64,000 nt of DNA from Serratia sp. M24T3 (GTDB lineage: Bacteria > Pseudomonadota > Gammaproteobacteria > Enterobacterales > Enterobacteriaceae), in assembly GCF_000257645.1 (NCBI RefSeq), contig NZ_AJHJ01000012.1, forward strand, positions 62,001 through 126,000, written 5' to 3'. Every line of letters starts with the position of its first letter. Position 1 is the first letter of the stretch. Shown one piece after another: positions 31,159 through 39,417 of this stretch. A program made the translations under genes and the position numbers. A model generated the notes under the pieces. The model saw only the letters and a program-made list of their open reading frames with translations. It was not told the DNA's origin and did not search any database.

Positions 31159-32466
31159 GTGAAAAGATCGACCCGTCTTGCACTTTTAACTACCCTGGCA
31201 TGCGTAATCTCATCCACTCTGCCTGTGATGGCGGCAGAGAATAATCTCGAGCTGGAACAGGTACTTATCTTCAGCCGTCATAGTATTCGTGCTCCTTTGG
31301 CCAATTATAATAATGCGCTGGGTAACGCGACCACGCACACTTGGCCGGTGTGGAGCACTGAAGGTGGCCTGCTAACGCCGAAGGGCGGTAAGGTCGAAGA
31401 GCACGTGGGTCAGTATTACCGTCTGTGGCTTGCGCAGAACAAACTGTTGCCAGCCAAAGGATGTCCACAGGCGGGGGAAGTGTTTACCTATGCCAACAGC
31501 CTGCCGCGGACCATCGATACCGCGAAGCATTTTCTGGTCGGGGCGTTTCCCGGCTGTGAACTTCCGGTGGTTAATCGCGTCGAGGTCGGCAAGATGGACC
31601 CCGTGTTTAACCCGATTGTTACCGCTGAAGTTACTGATCAATTTAACCAGGCAGCGATCGATGCAACCAATAAGTCTGCCGGTGAAGGTGGGCTAGATGG
31701 GATGAATAAGCGCCTGAAAGCCAATTACGCGCTGATTGAAAAGATCCTCGATTATAAAAACGGGAAAACCTGCCAGCAGGATAAAGTCTGCGATTTGGCC
31801 TCTCAGCCTTCAAAACTGGTGCTCAGTCAGGGTAAAGAGCCAGGTATTTCTGGTCCGCTAGGTTTAGGTACCGGCGTCAGTGATGCCTTCATGCTGCAAT
31901 ACTATGAAGGCTTGCCAGAGAAGGACGTTGCCTGGGGGCAGGTTAAAACGCCAGAGCAATGGCGTCAGGTAGAAGAATTCAAGAATGCCGCGCAGAAAGC
32001 CCTGTTTAGCTCGCCGCAAGTGGGAAGAAACACTTCTGCCACCACGCTGCAATTTATCTCTGGCGTGCTGGATAAGTCGCAGGCGAAAACTGCCGATCAG
32101 CAGGCTGGGCAGAAAGCTCGTGTGACTCTGATGGTTGGACACGATTCAAATATTGCAGCCTTTGTCTCGGCGCTGAAGATTAAGGATTTCACTCTGCCGG
32201 GCCAGTATGAGCGCACGCCAATCGCCGGAGCAGTGGTTTTCCAGCGTTGGCATGACAAGAAAACGGATAAAGATCTGATTAAGATCGAGTATGTTTATCC
32301 AACGGCGAAACAAATTCGCAACAACAGCACGTATAGCTTAAAGCAGCCGCTGCACAGAACTGTTTTACAATCTGCAGGCTGTCCTATTGATAATAAAGGT
32401 TTTTGTTCATCTGACACCTTTAATCAATTGCTGCAGGAAACTTTGAAAAACCAAGTTGTTAACTAA
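31159..32466 (+). CDS. agp: Periplasmic glucose-1-phosphatase (histidine acid phosphatase)
   Basis: 435 residues. Signal peptide of about 25 residues (ending VMAA). The phospho-His motif is FSRHSIRAP, where Ser replaces the Gly of canonical RHGxRxP, as Asn does in E. coli Agp. The proton donor is in the HD motif VGHDSNIA. The C-terminal GCPIDNKGFC matches Agp. It hydrolyses glucose-1-phosphate and can attack phytate. The start is GTG with AGGAG six bases upstream; an overlapping ATG two bases earlier is followed at once by TGA. About 20 residues longer than E. coli Agp. A strong terminator lies 128 bp downstream. Confidence 0.92.
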   Translation: MKRSTRLALLTTLACVISSTLPVMAAENNLELEQVLIFSRHSIRAPLANYNNALGNATTHTWPVWSTEGGLLTPKGGKVEEHVGQYYRLWLAQNKLLPAKGCPQAGEVFTYANSLPRTIDTAKHFLVGAFPGCELPVVNRVEVGKMDPVFNPIVTAEVTDQFNQAAIDATNKSAGEGGLDGMNKRLKANYALIEKILDYKNGKTCQQDKVCDLASQPSKLVLSQGKEPGISGPLGLGTGVSDAFMLQYYEGLPEKDVAWGQVKTPEQWRQVEEFKNAAQKALFSSPQVGRNTSATTLQFISGVLDKSQAKTADQQAGQKARVTLMVGHDSNIAAFVSALKIKDFTLPGQYERTPIAGAVVFQRWHDKKTDKDLIKIEYVYPTAKQIRNNSTYSLKQPLHRTVLQSAGCPIDNKGFCSSDTFNQLLQETLKNQVVN

Positions 32467-32778
32467 TAAATCATAACAGGTCTTATTTTATTACATTTTA
32501 ATAACAATCTTGTGGGCAATTAGATCTACACTGGTTTCAGTGATACCCCAGAAGAAATAAAGAAAGACTCTCTCTGATAGACCAGTTTGTTCTGCCCGTA
32601 CCTCTGTGCGGGCTTTTTTTTGCCTGTCGATCAGGCCATGCTCTGCGCCTTTATTACCCCAGATAACAATATCCTGCGCGCCTTTACCGCTTAAATCTTC
32701 ATCTGAAACTGCAGCAGTTTCATCACGGTGGGCTGCAAGGGCGAAAGTCATCACAGCCGTTGCGGAAAGGCAGACCGA
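32467..32778. other. 312-bp agp-sseA spacer
   Basis: Contains the terminator at 32594-32621. On the minus strand the sseA frame stays open for 96 codons past the sseA stop. It begins with a hydrophobic, signal-peptide-like stretch (LSATAVMTFALAAH) and ends at 32491. A GTG at 32754 could start an 87-residue product, but there is no good RBS and the frame runs through the terminator. Probably a gene remnant or chance. Confidence 0.4.
32594..32621 (+). terminator. Strong intrinsic terminator downstream of agp
   Basis: GCCCGTAC (32594-32601) pairs with GTGCGGGC (32606-32613), one G-U pair and a four-base loop, followed by eight T residues. It lies 128 bp after the agp stop, far for a simple 3' end, so it may instead end a small RNA. 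Confidence 0.85.
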
Positions 32779-33618
32779 TTACTGAGTTTCGATCGGGTAA
32801 TCTTCGTTAATATCACCCCATTCAGCCCAGGAACCGTCATAAATCAGCACATCTTCGAACCCAATAAGATGCAGGCCGAACAGCAGTGCGGCGGCGGTAA
32901 CGCCAGAACCACAGCTGGCAATGGTCGGCTCGGCGATATTCACACCCAGACGATCGAAAGTTTCTTTTAGCGCCTGAGGAGATTTAATTTGGCCATCCTG
33001 CGTCAGTTCGGTAAACGGCACCGATAGGCTGCCAGGAATATGGCCGCCGTGCAGGCCCGGACGCGGTTCAGGCTGCTCGCCTTTAAATCGGCCCAGCGAA
33101 CGCGCATCGATAATCTGCGTTTCGCCCAACGACTGTTTAACCTGCGCCGCAGTGACGACAACTTCACGCTCAAGTTTCGCGTGGAAAGAGGCTGGTTCGA
33201 GGGTGTTTATGCCACTTTCAGTGATTTTCTGCTCTTTTACCCAGGCGTTTAGGCCGCCGTCGAGAACTCGCACGTTAGTTGCGCCAAAGCGGGTCAGCAT
33301 CCACCAGACACGTGGTGCGCTGAACAAGTCACCTTCGTCATACAAAATAATCGTGCTGTCATTGCTGATACCGCGCTCACTCATTGATAGGGTGAATGCT
33401 TCGGCGCTTGGCATCATATGCGGCAAGCCGGTGCTGCAATCCGAAATATCATCGACCTCGACGTAAATTGCTCCAGGAATGTGTGCTTCCTGATATTTAC
33501 CACAAAAATCAATGGGTGGTGTGATGCCAGGTTTTGATTTACGGCAGTCGATAACGATAAGACCAGGCTCGTCGAGATGAGAAGCCAGCCAGTCGGTTGA
33601 AACGATAGATGAACTCAT
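32779..33618 (-). CDS. sseA: 3-mercaptopyruvate sulfurtransferase SseA
   Basis: 279 residues with two rhodanese domains. The inactive N-terminal one ends around residue 130; the C-terminal one has the active-site loop CGSGVTA (about 237-243). The CGSGVT form is typical of mercaptopyruvate rather than thiosulfate sulfurtransferases. It transfers sulfur from 3-mercaptopyruvate to thiols or cyanide. RBS AGGAAC before ATG. The GNAT gene ends 33 bp upstream on the same strand, suggesting an operon. Confidence 0.94.
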   Translation of the reverse strand: MSSSIVSTDWLASHLDEPGLIVIDCRKSKPGITPPIDFCGKYQEAHIPGAIYVEVDDISDCSTGLPHMMPSAEAFTLSMSERGISNDSTIILYDEGDLFSAPRVWWMLTRFGATNVRVLDGGLNAWVKEQKITESGINTLEPASFHAKLEREVVVTAAQVKQSLGETQIIDARSLGRFKGEQPEPRPGLHGGHIPGSLSVPFTELTQDGQIKSPQALKETFDRLGVNIAEPTIASCGSGVTAAALLFGLHLIGFEDVLIYDGSWAEWGDINEDYPIETQ

Positions 33619-33651
33619 TAGTTCCTGATCCTGTGATAAAAGGGTTTAGGG

Positions 33652-34215
33652 TTAGACCAACTTTTGCGGCAAATCGCCGGGTATCAGCGAGTAAACCCAG
33701 GCATCCTCGGGCGTTCCCTGATAGTAAAGGCGATTGCGGTGACAGCCCTCGTCAAAGGCACCGGATTTTTCAGCAACTCGACGGCTGCGCTGATTTTTGG
33801 CCAACGCCACGATTTCCAATCGCGTCAGGCCCAGCTCTTGAAAAGCAAAGCGAGAAATAGCCTGCACGGCGGTCACCGCCAACGAACGGCCGGTAAAATC
33901 GCTGCGTATCCAGTAGCCTATATTGGCAGTTTTATACTCTTGAACAATACGGTTTAGCGCGATAGAGCCAATTATTTTGCCGCTGGCAACGTCAAACAGA
34001 CAGAAGCGGTATTCCAGTCCACGCTGACGTTTAACATAAGATTCAATCAGATAGGTGCGGCTGTCCTCAAGACTATAGCCCGCATCGCACCAACTCTCCC
34101 AAGCGGAGATTTCCTTGACTGACGCCTGAATCGCCTCGAAATGCAGAGGCGCTTCAAGCTCGGTAGGAACGCGAATTTCAATATGCTCATCCCGAAAGAT
34201 CAGACGGCTTGTCAT
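33652..34215 (-). CDS. GNAT N-acetyltransferase (RimJ/RimL type)
   Basis: 187 residues. The order of the fold is visible: FRDEHIEIRVPTE at the start, GKIIGSIALNRI as the beta-4 strand, then NIGYWIRSDFTGRSLA, the acetyl-CoA pyrophosphate loop, then FAFQELGLTRLEIVALAKNQRSRRVAEKSGA, typical of RimL-like enzymes that acetylate protein N-termini or small amines. AGGAG precedes ATG. It is followed by sseA and preceded by the XRE gene, all on the minus strand. Substrate unknown. Confidence 0.9.
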   Translation of the reverse strand: MTSRLIFRDEHIEIRVPTELEAPLHFEAIQASVKEISAWESWCDAGYSLEDSRTYLIESYVKRQRGLEYRFCLFDVASGKIIGSIALNRIVQEYKTANIGYWIRSDFTGRSLAVTAVQAISRFAFQELGLTRLEIVALAKNQRSRRVAEKSGAFDEGCHRNRLYYQGTPEDAWVYSLIPGDLPQKLV

Positions 34216-34282
34216 ATTATTATCTCCTGATGATCGATTCCCGCAGGGTAAGAATTAGACTCACATATTCAAGCAGATAAAG

Positions 34283-35113
34283 TCAATCGGGCACCGGTAA
34301 GCCAATACTCTTTTCTAAATCAAACGGTTGTTCCACCAATATTACCAATTTTAATTCATTATTTCCGGCTGGGAAAAACGTTTGCTGGCGATAGCGTACC
34401 GCGCCTTTTATCGGATGCATAAAACGCCGTTCGCCGCCTTCACGCGACAGCACTTCCTGCTGCGCCCACCATTGATTAAATACGCTGCTTTCATCTCGCA
34501 AACTTAATACCAGCTGGCGGATGTCCTCTGAATGGGCAAAATGGCTGGTTTCGGCGCGGAACTCAGCGACAATGCGCTTGGCTCGCGCATCCCAGTTAAC
34601 CAGCAGCGTGCGGGCAAGTGGATGCAAAAACATAAAACGTAGCAAGTTAGGCTGCGGATCCTGTTCCAGCCAGCCGTGGAACAGTTGCTCGGTCTGGACA
34701 TTCCACGCCAGCATATTCCAGCAGCTATCCAGCAGGTAGCCCGGGCAGCCAAGCTGGTGAACACACTGCGCCAGATATTCGTCGGGGTTCACGCCTGTCG
34801 CTCGGGCCTGAGGATCTTTAATCCCCGCCAGACTAAACAAATACTCCTGTTCTGCCGGCTGCAAACGCAGCGCTTGTGCCAGACGGCCCAGAGTGGCGGC
34901 AGAGATAGACACTTCGCGTCCTTGCTCGATCCAGGTATACCAAGTGGTGCTGATACCACTAATCTGCGCCAGCTCCTCGCGGCGTAACCCGCTGGTGCGT
35001 CGGCGCGGTGACTTTGGCAGCCCCACCATCTCCGGAGTGGTTCTTTCGCGATGCGCGCGTAAAAATGCGCCCAACGCCTTGGGGCCAGTTAACGGGTCAA
35101 TCGTTGACATCAT
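34283..35113 (-). CDS. XRE-family regulator with MmyB-like ligand domain
   Basis: 276 residues from ATG 35113; the frame is open further upstream but that part is unlike the family and would overlap the divergent promoter. The N-terminal HTH_31 domain (about 10-85) contains GLRREELAQISGISTTWYTWIEQGR. The C-terminal MmyB-type ligand-binding domain (about 100-270) contains LDSCWNMLAWN and FRAETSHFAHSEDIRQLV. Such regulators often bind fatty-acid-like ligands and repress a neighbouring gene. It is divergent from the methyltransferase gene at 35234, with palindromic sites between. Confidence 0.9.
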   Translation of the reverse strand: MMSTIDPLTGPKALGAFLRAHRERTTPEMVGLPKSPRRRTSGLRREELAQISGISTTWYTWIEQGREVSISAATLGRLAQALRLQPAEQEYLFSLAGIKDPQARATGVNPDEYLAQCVHQLGCPGYLLDSCWNMLAWNVQTEQLFHGWLEQDPQPNLLRFMFLHPLARTLLVNWDARAKRIVAEFRAETSHFAHSEDIRQLVLSLRDESSVFNQWWAQQEVLSREGGERRFMHPIKGAVRYRQQTFFPAGNNELKLVILVEQPFDLEKSIGLPVPD

Positions 35114-35146
35114 TACACTCGCTAATTTATCAGGGGGGTAACTCAT

Positions 35147-35190
35147 ACCAGTATAAATGGTCATATTGTACCCGTATATAACTCGGTATA
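35147..35190. promoter_or_regulatory. Candidate XRE operators
   Basis: Two dyads lie in the 120-bp divergent gap: ACCA-GTATAAA-TGGT (35147-35161) and ACC-N12-GGT (35170-35187). They share the half-site ACCnGTATA, which recurs in inverted orientation as GGTATAA. They lie upstream of both the XRE gene and the methyltransferase gene and probably serve autoregulation and target control. Confidence 0.45.
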
Positions 35191-35233
35191 AAGTTAAATT
35201 CTGTTGCCCACACGTAGAGAAAGGAAATTTGAA

Positions 35234-36004
35234 ATGGAAAACAAAAACAGCCATGCAGAAAGTGTCAGCCAGCAATTTAGCCCGAATGCCAGTAACTATT
35301 TAACCAGCGCGGTACATGCGCAGGGGCCAGACCTGATTAAGCTGGAGGCGATACTGGCATCTTATCCGCAGGCAGTGGTGGTTGATTTGGGATGTGGTGC
35401 AGGGCATGCCAGTTTTAGCGCGGCGAAAGCGGTGAAGAAAGTCGTGGCGTATGATTTATCCGCCGAGATGCTGGCAGTCGTTAAGCAGGCCGCTGTCGAT
35501 AAGCAATTAAATAATATCGAAGTAAAGCAAGGCTATGCCGAATCGTTGCCATTTGAAGATGAAAGTGCTGATATCGTGATTAGTCGCTATTCCGCTCACC
35601 ATTGGCACGATGTCGGCCAGGCGTTGCGTGAAGTTCGCCGCATTTTAAAGCCGGGCGGTAAGGTAATAATGATGGACATCGCCTCGCCGGGTCATCCGAT
35701 TCTGGATGTCCATTTACAGACCATCGAGAAATTGCGTGATACCTCTCACGTCAGAAATTATTCTACCGGTGAATGGCTGCAAAAATTTAATGACGCAGGA
35801 TTACGAATTGAAGCCCTGAACAGCGGCAAATTACAGCTGGAGTTTAGTAGCTGGGTTGCCAGGCTGAAAACGCCTGAGCATTTTGTGATAGCCATTCGTG
35901 AACTGCAAAAAGTGTCTTCCGAAGAGGTCATAGAATATTTTTCCATTCTCGCCGATGGGACTTTCCAGGCCGATACAGTCTTTATAGAGGCAAAGAAAAT
36001 CTGA
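35234..36004 (+). CDS. YafE-like class I SAM-dependent methyltransferase
   Basis: 256 residues from ATG 35234, with AAAGGA eight bases upstream. Methyltransf_11 fold: motif I VVDLGCGAGHASF (about 53-65), VVAYDLSAEML, then DIVISRYSAHHWHDVGQALREV and LKPGGKVIMMD. The stretch SRYSAHHWHDVG and the closing SSWVARLKTPE resemble E. coli YafE, whose substrate is unknown, so this is probably its full-length orthologue. Divergent from the XRE gene, which may repress it. Confidence 0.88.
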   Translation: MENKNSHAESVSQQFSPNASNYLTSAVHAQGPDLIKLEAILASYPQAVVVDLGCGAGHASFSAAKAVKKVVAYDLSAEMLAVVKQAAVDKQLNNIEVKQGYAESLPFEDESADIVISRYSAHHWHDVGQALREVRRILKPGGKVIMMDIASPGHPILDVHLQTIEKLRDTSHVRNYSTGEWLQKFNDAGLRIEALNSGKLQLEFSSWVARLKTPEHFVIAIRELQKVSSEEVIEYFSILADGTFQADTVFIEAKKI

Positions 36005-36055
36005 TAGTGGAAGATTCTGCTATTAGCGGGTTCTCAGACCGATGAAGATAAATGA

Positions 36056-36082
36056 AAAACGGGTCGTACTTAGACCCGTTTT
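36056..36082. terminator. Bidirectional terminator between yafE-like gene and yedI
   Basis: AAAACGGGTC (36056-36065) pairs perfectly with GACCCGTTTT (36073-36082), seven-base loop. It lies between convergent genes and has a T-run on each strand. Confidence 0.9.
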
Positions 36083-36099
36083 AATTATTTAACTGATGG

Positions 36100-37023
36100 T
36101 TATTTCTTGAAAAGTTTGCTGCCCAGTGCAACGACTGCCAACACAATCGCGCCAACCAGCATACCGACCACTAAATCGGTTGCACCGGTTATCAGCGAAT
36201 TAACCCAGCCCTCATGTCCTGTTGTCAGGCTTTCAAGCAAGCTATGCATGAATGGCAGCCCGTGACTGATAATGCTGCCGCCGACCAGGAACATGGCGAA
36301 AGTCCCGACGACAGAGAGTGTTTTCATCAGCAGTGGCGCGGCGTTGACAATCCCGCCGCCGAATGCGCGTACCGCACGCATAAATCCGCTTTCACCATTG
36401 AGTTTGCTCAGATAAAGCCCGGCATCGTCGATTTTTACAATACCAGCAACCAGCCCATAAACCCCTAGCGTCATGACGACGGCAATGGCGACCATCACCA
36501 TGACCTGATCAATAAACGGCGCGGATGAAACTGTGCCCAGCGAAATTACGATAATTTCGGCCGAGAGGATAAAGTCGGTGCGCACGGCGCCTTTAACCTT
36601 TTCCTTTTCAAGTTTGGCAACGTCTTCCGGTGATTTGGTGGCGGCATTTTTTTTAGCTTTCTCTTGTTGTTCCGCAGCCTTGTCGTGAGGCATTAATTTA
36701 TGCGCCACTTTTTCAAAACCTTCATAACAAAGATAGGCACCGCCGACCATCAACAGGGGAGTGATGGCCCATGGCGCAAAGGCGCTGATTAAAAGAGCTA
36801 AAGGTACCAGGATAGCTTTGTTGAGTAATGAGCCTTTCGCAACGGCCCAGACGATGGGTAACTCGCGGTCGGCCTTAACCCCCGATACCTGCTGGGCGTT
36901 AAGTGCCAGGTCGTCTCCCAGCACGCTGGCCGTTTTTTTGGCTGCTACCTTACTCATTGCCGCGACGTCGTCGAGAATAGAGGCAATGTCATCGATAAGT
37001 GCTAACAGGCTGGTTCCGGCCAT
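36100..37023 (-). CDS. yedI: DUF808 inner-membrane protein YedI
   Basis: 307 residues, close to E. coli YedI (305). The N-terminus MAGTSLLALIDDIASILDDVAAMSKVAAKKTASVLGDDL is diagnostic in order (helical, soluble), followed by KGSLLNKAILVPLALL and five or six membrane helices in pairs. A lysine-rich linker lies around 120-145. The family function is unknown; it is widely annotated as a putative ion or solute transport-related protein. RBS AGGGAA before ATG. Monocistronic. Confidence 0.95.
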   Translation of the reverse strand: MAGTSLLALIDDIASILDDVAAMSKVAAKKTASVLGDDLALNAQQVSGVKADRELPIVWAVAKGSLLNKAILVPLALLISAFAPWAITPLLMVGGAYLCYEGFEKVAHKLMPHDKAAEQQEKAKKNAATKSPEDVAKLEKEKVKGAVRTDFILSAEIIVISLGTVSSAPFIDQVMVMVAIAVVMTLGVYGLVAGIVKIDDAGLYLSKLNGESGFMRAVRAFGGGIVNAAPLLMKTLSVVGTFAMFLVGGSIISHGLPFMHSLLESLTTGHEGWVNSLITGATDLVVGMLVGAIVLAVVALGSKLFKK

Positions 37024-37395
37024 AAAGTTCCCTTTGGTTTAAGAATTTGGTTATCTGTTTATTGTTGTAAAAGAATCATAACAGCGTTTGCTATAGGGAG
37101 TCGATTTGTACGAATCTGAACGCGCAAGCCAACTGTATAGTTTCTTCATTTTCTCATTCTGCACCATTAAAGCGCCTTTTTATTACATTCTAGCCAGCTG
37201 TTTCAATTTATGTAATGTTTGTTAATTTTTTCTCCTCATTTTCATCATAAATCTTAATTATCTTTACTCTCAATTACGCCGGCTTTCGATTAATGATCGA
37301 TAATTAATACATGTGAACGTGAATGCACGTTCTGAAAATTAAGCATCATCGAAAATTTTATCTACAGAATAAATTCAAAAAATAAGGCGCATATC
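37024..37395. other. 372-bp spacer yedI-DUF1471
   Basis: A+T-rich divergent promoter region without a gene. The only marked structure is the inverted repeat GAACGTGAATGCACGTTC (37315-37332; 7-bp arms, 4-bp centre), about 65 bp upstream of the DUF1471 ATG, a possible regulator site. Confidence 0.4.
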
Positions 37396-37671
37396 ATGAA
37401 ACTATTACCTCTGTTTGCAGCAGCATTGATTAGTACCGCTTCTTTTTCGGCATTAGCCGCCAGTGAAATTAGCGCAGCTCAGGTACAAACTCATAATTAT
37501 CAATCATTGGGCGTGGTAGATGTTCGTCAGGACAATACTTCTGACTTCAATCTTAAAGCCGCAGTGAACGAAAAAGCCAATCAGGAAGGGGCCACACACT
37601 ATCGTGTAATCGGTGTGAGTACTCCGGGTGACTCAAGCCTGGCGCGTGCCAGCGTTGAGCTTTACCGTTAA
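37396..37671 (+). CDS. Small periplasmic DUF1471 protein (YhcN/BhsA family)
   Basis: 91 residues. Signal peptide of about 21 residues (MKLLPLFAAALISTASFSALA). The mature domain has the family pattern: a GVVDVRQ-like first strand, AVNEKANQEGATHYRVIG in the helix-strand unit, and a final ASVELYR strand. Members are small stress- and biofilm-related exported proteins induced by acid, metal or peroxide. RBS AAGG before ATG. A structured non-coding element follows at 37691. Confidence 0.92.
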   Translation: MKLLPLFAAALISTASFSALAASEISAAQVQTHNYQSLGVVDVRQDNTSDFNLKAAVNEKANQEGATHYRVIGVSTPGDSSLARASVELYR

Positions 37672-37690
37672 TCAAGGCTTTTAAAAATAC

Positions 37691-37764
37691 ACCGTCGAGT
37701 GTGGGGATACCCTCAAATAGAAGTTGCGCCAGCGGCTTCTGTCCCCTGTGTCTCACTCGACGGT
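37691..37764. other. 74-nt nested hairpin element
   Basis: ACCGTCGAGTG (37691-37701) pairs perfectly with CACTCGACGGT (37754-37764). Inside it GGGGA (37703-37707) pairs with TCCCC (37742-37746), and AGAAG (37719-37723) with CTTCT (37736-37740). No T-run follows, so it is not a plain terminator. It begins 19 bp after the DUF1471 stop. It could be a structured RNA, 3'-UTR element or miniature inverted repeat. The rest of the 415-bp spacer up to 38087 is A+T-rich with no gene seen. Confidence 0.5.
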
Positions 37765-38086
37765 TCCCTACCGCCTAAACGTTCTGAAAATTTTCCAGAT
37801 TATTAATCAAAACTCCGCTATATTTCCTTCATCTTGCCAATATTCCAAGATTGATATTCTGTATTGCCCATTTTGTGGAAACTTCCAGCCTGAATTGGCG
37901 ATAACAATTATATAAGATTGGCTTCTCACTTCTACATTATTCCGGAATTTTCTTGTAATACAGGAATTAAGACGTTTCTTATTTGAATAAAATAATTAAA
38001 GTTTTTTTAAAATAAACAGTACAAATAATTATTCCTTAAGAATTTTTCGGTGTGATAGTGGTCTACTTCTCCAGGGGGTTATAAAC

Positions 38087-38665
38087 ATGCTGAATGCTAC
38101 AAGACTAACTATCAATGCAACGAGATTAACTATCAAAAATCAATTTTCCTACTTGCAGAAATTTATCTCTTCACCCCGCACATTCGGGACGCTCGCGCCA
38201 TCATCGCCTTGGTTGTGTCAGGCTATGGTAAATCAGCTCGACTGGAGCAAGACCCTAAAGATTGCAGAATTCGGTGCGGCAGATGGCGTGCTGACCAAAC
38301 GTATTCTCGATAAAATGCGCGCAGATGCGCAGTTGCAGGCTTTTGAAATACAACCGAGTTTCATTCATCAGCTGAATAGAATCGACGATCGCCGTTTGCA
38401 GGTGTTGGGTTATTCCGCCGAGCATCTTGAGGGGGAGTTTGACGCGATCTTCTGCTGCCTGCCTTTACTGTCTATTCCAACGCGAATTAGCATGAAAATT
38501 TTGCAGCGTGCGCAACAGCGGCTTAAAGAGAAAGACGGTACGCTGATCCTTTTCCAGTACAGCCGCCTTTCTGAAAAGATGCTGTCCCGTTATTTTACCT
38601 GGAAAAAAATTCGTGTAGTTAAAAACTTTCCACCTGCCTTGGTCTATGTATGTAAGCCTTTATAA
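38087..38665 (+). CDS. Class I SAM-dependent methyltransferase, phospholipid-N-methyltransferase-like
   Basis: 192 residues. After a short N-terminal extension comes [21 protein letters not shown], the leader typical of PmtA-like phospholipid methyltransferases and of rRNA dimethylase-like proteins. Motif I reads [16 protein letters not shown] (about 63-78), followed by [18 protein letters not shown], and [12 protein letters not shown] small core without a large extra domain. The lipid substrate is inferred, not shown. The N-terminus has a tandem duplication: codons for NATRLTI are repeated (38093-38113, 38114-38134). RBS-like AGGGGG precedes ATG. Confidence 0.75.
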   Translation: MLNATRLTINATRLTIKNQFSYLQKFISSPRTFGTLAPSSPWLCQAMVNQLDWSKTLKIAEFGAADGVLTKRILDKMRADAQLQAFEIQPSFIHQLNRIDDRRLQVLGYSAEHLEGEFDAIFCCLPLLSIPTRISMKILQRAQQRLKEKDGTLILFQYSRLSEKMLSRYFTWKKIRVVKNFPPALVYVCKPL

Positions 38666-38681
38666 TTAAAGGAGTAAGTGG

Positions 38682-38699
38682 TGTAATTTTTTCTTTACA
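38682..38699 (+). promoter_or_regulatory. TyrR box upstream of aroL
   Basis: TGTAAT-TTTTTC-TTTACA matches the TyrR consensus TGTAAA-N6-TTTACA at eleven of twelve positions. It lies about 90 bp before the aroL ATG; E. coli aroL is repressed by TyrR with tyrosine. A further TTTACA at 38704-38709 might belong to a weaker adjacent site. Confidence 0.75.
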
Positions 38700-38787
38700 C
38701 CATGTTTACAGGGATTGCCAATTTATTTTTTATCGGTATGATGCCCAGCAGGTTAAAAGATGTCCCAGGCACATAAGGATAGCGGTG

Positions 38788-39312
38788 ATGACGCAACCCA
38801 TTTTCATGATCGGCGCACGCGGCGCAGGTAAAACCACCGTCGGCAGGGCTCTCGCTCAGGCGTTGGGCTATGATTTTGTCGATACGGATATTTATTTGCT
38901 GCAAACTTCGCAACTGAGCGTTGCGGAGATCGTTGCTCGTGAAGGTTGGTCAGGTTTTCGTCGTCGTGAAACGCAGGCGCTGCAAAATATCAGCGCGCCG
39001 CATACCGTGGTGGCCACTGGCGGCGGTGTGATCCTCGCCGAGGAAAATCGTCTGTTTATGCGCGAAAAAGGCCAGGTTATTTACCTGCGTTCGCCGGCCA
39101 GCACTCTGGCGCATCGCCTTGAAGACTCTCCTCAGGAAGATCAGCGACCAACATTGACCGGCAAGCCAATTAACGAAGAAATTTCTCAGGTTTTGCATGA
39201 GCGCGAAGCATTTTATCAGTCTGCTGCGCACTTTGTTCTTGACGGTACGCATCAACCTTCAGTGGTTGTTGATGACATTCTGGATGCGCTGGCGCTGCAA
39301 ATCGCTCGTTAA
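38788..39312 (+). CDS. aroL: Shikimate kinase II (AroL)
   Basis: 174 residues from ATG 38788, the E. coli length; the in-frame GTG three bases upstream is less likely. It phosphorylates shikimate in the chorismate pathway. P-loop [11 protein letters not shown] at residues 8-18, the shikimate-binding DTD (about 32-34) and R58-region GFRRRE, ATGGG, then the lid RPTLTGKP. It resembles AroL more than AroK. TyrR box upstream. yaiA follows 105 bp later. Confidence 0.96.
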   Translation: MTQPIFMIGARGAGKTTVGRALAQALGYDFVDTDIYLLQTSQLSVAEIVAREGWSGFRRRETQALQNISAPHTVVATGGGVILAEENRLFMREKGQVIYLRSPASTLAHRLEDSPQEDQRPTLTGKPINEEISQVLHEREAFYQSAAHFVLDGTHQPSVVVDDILDALALQIAR

Positions 39313-39417
39313 GTTTCGCTTTATCCCGCCTTTTAGGAGGCTTCCTAGCCTCCTGCTCCCGTAATAATCCCCTGTTGTCTATACTTAAATACACGTGATT
39401 CATTACAGGAGTTCCCT

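Noticed and set aside
32491-32754. 87-codon minus-strand frame after sseA
   Set aside because: Not called as a gene: no good RBS, passes through a strong terminator of the other strand, and has no known family. Kept only as a finding.
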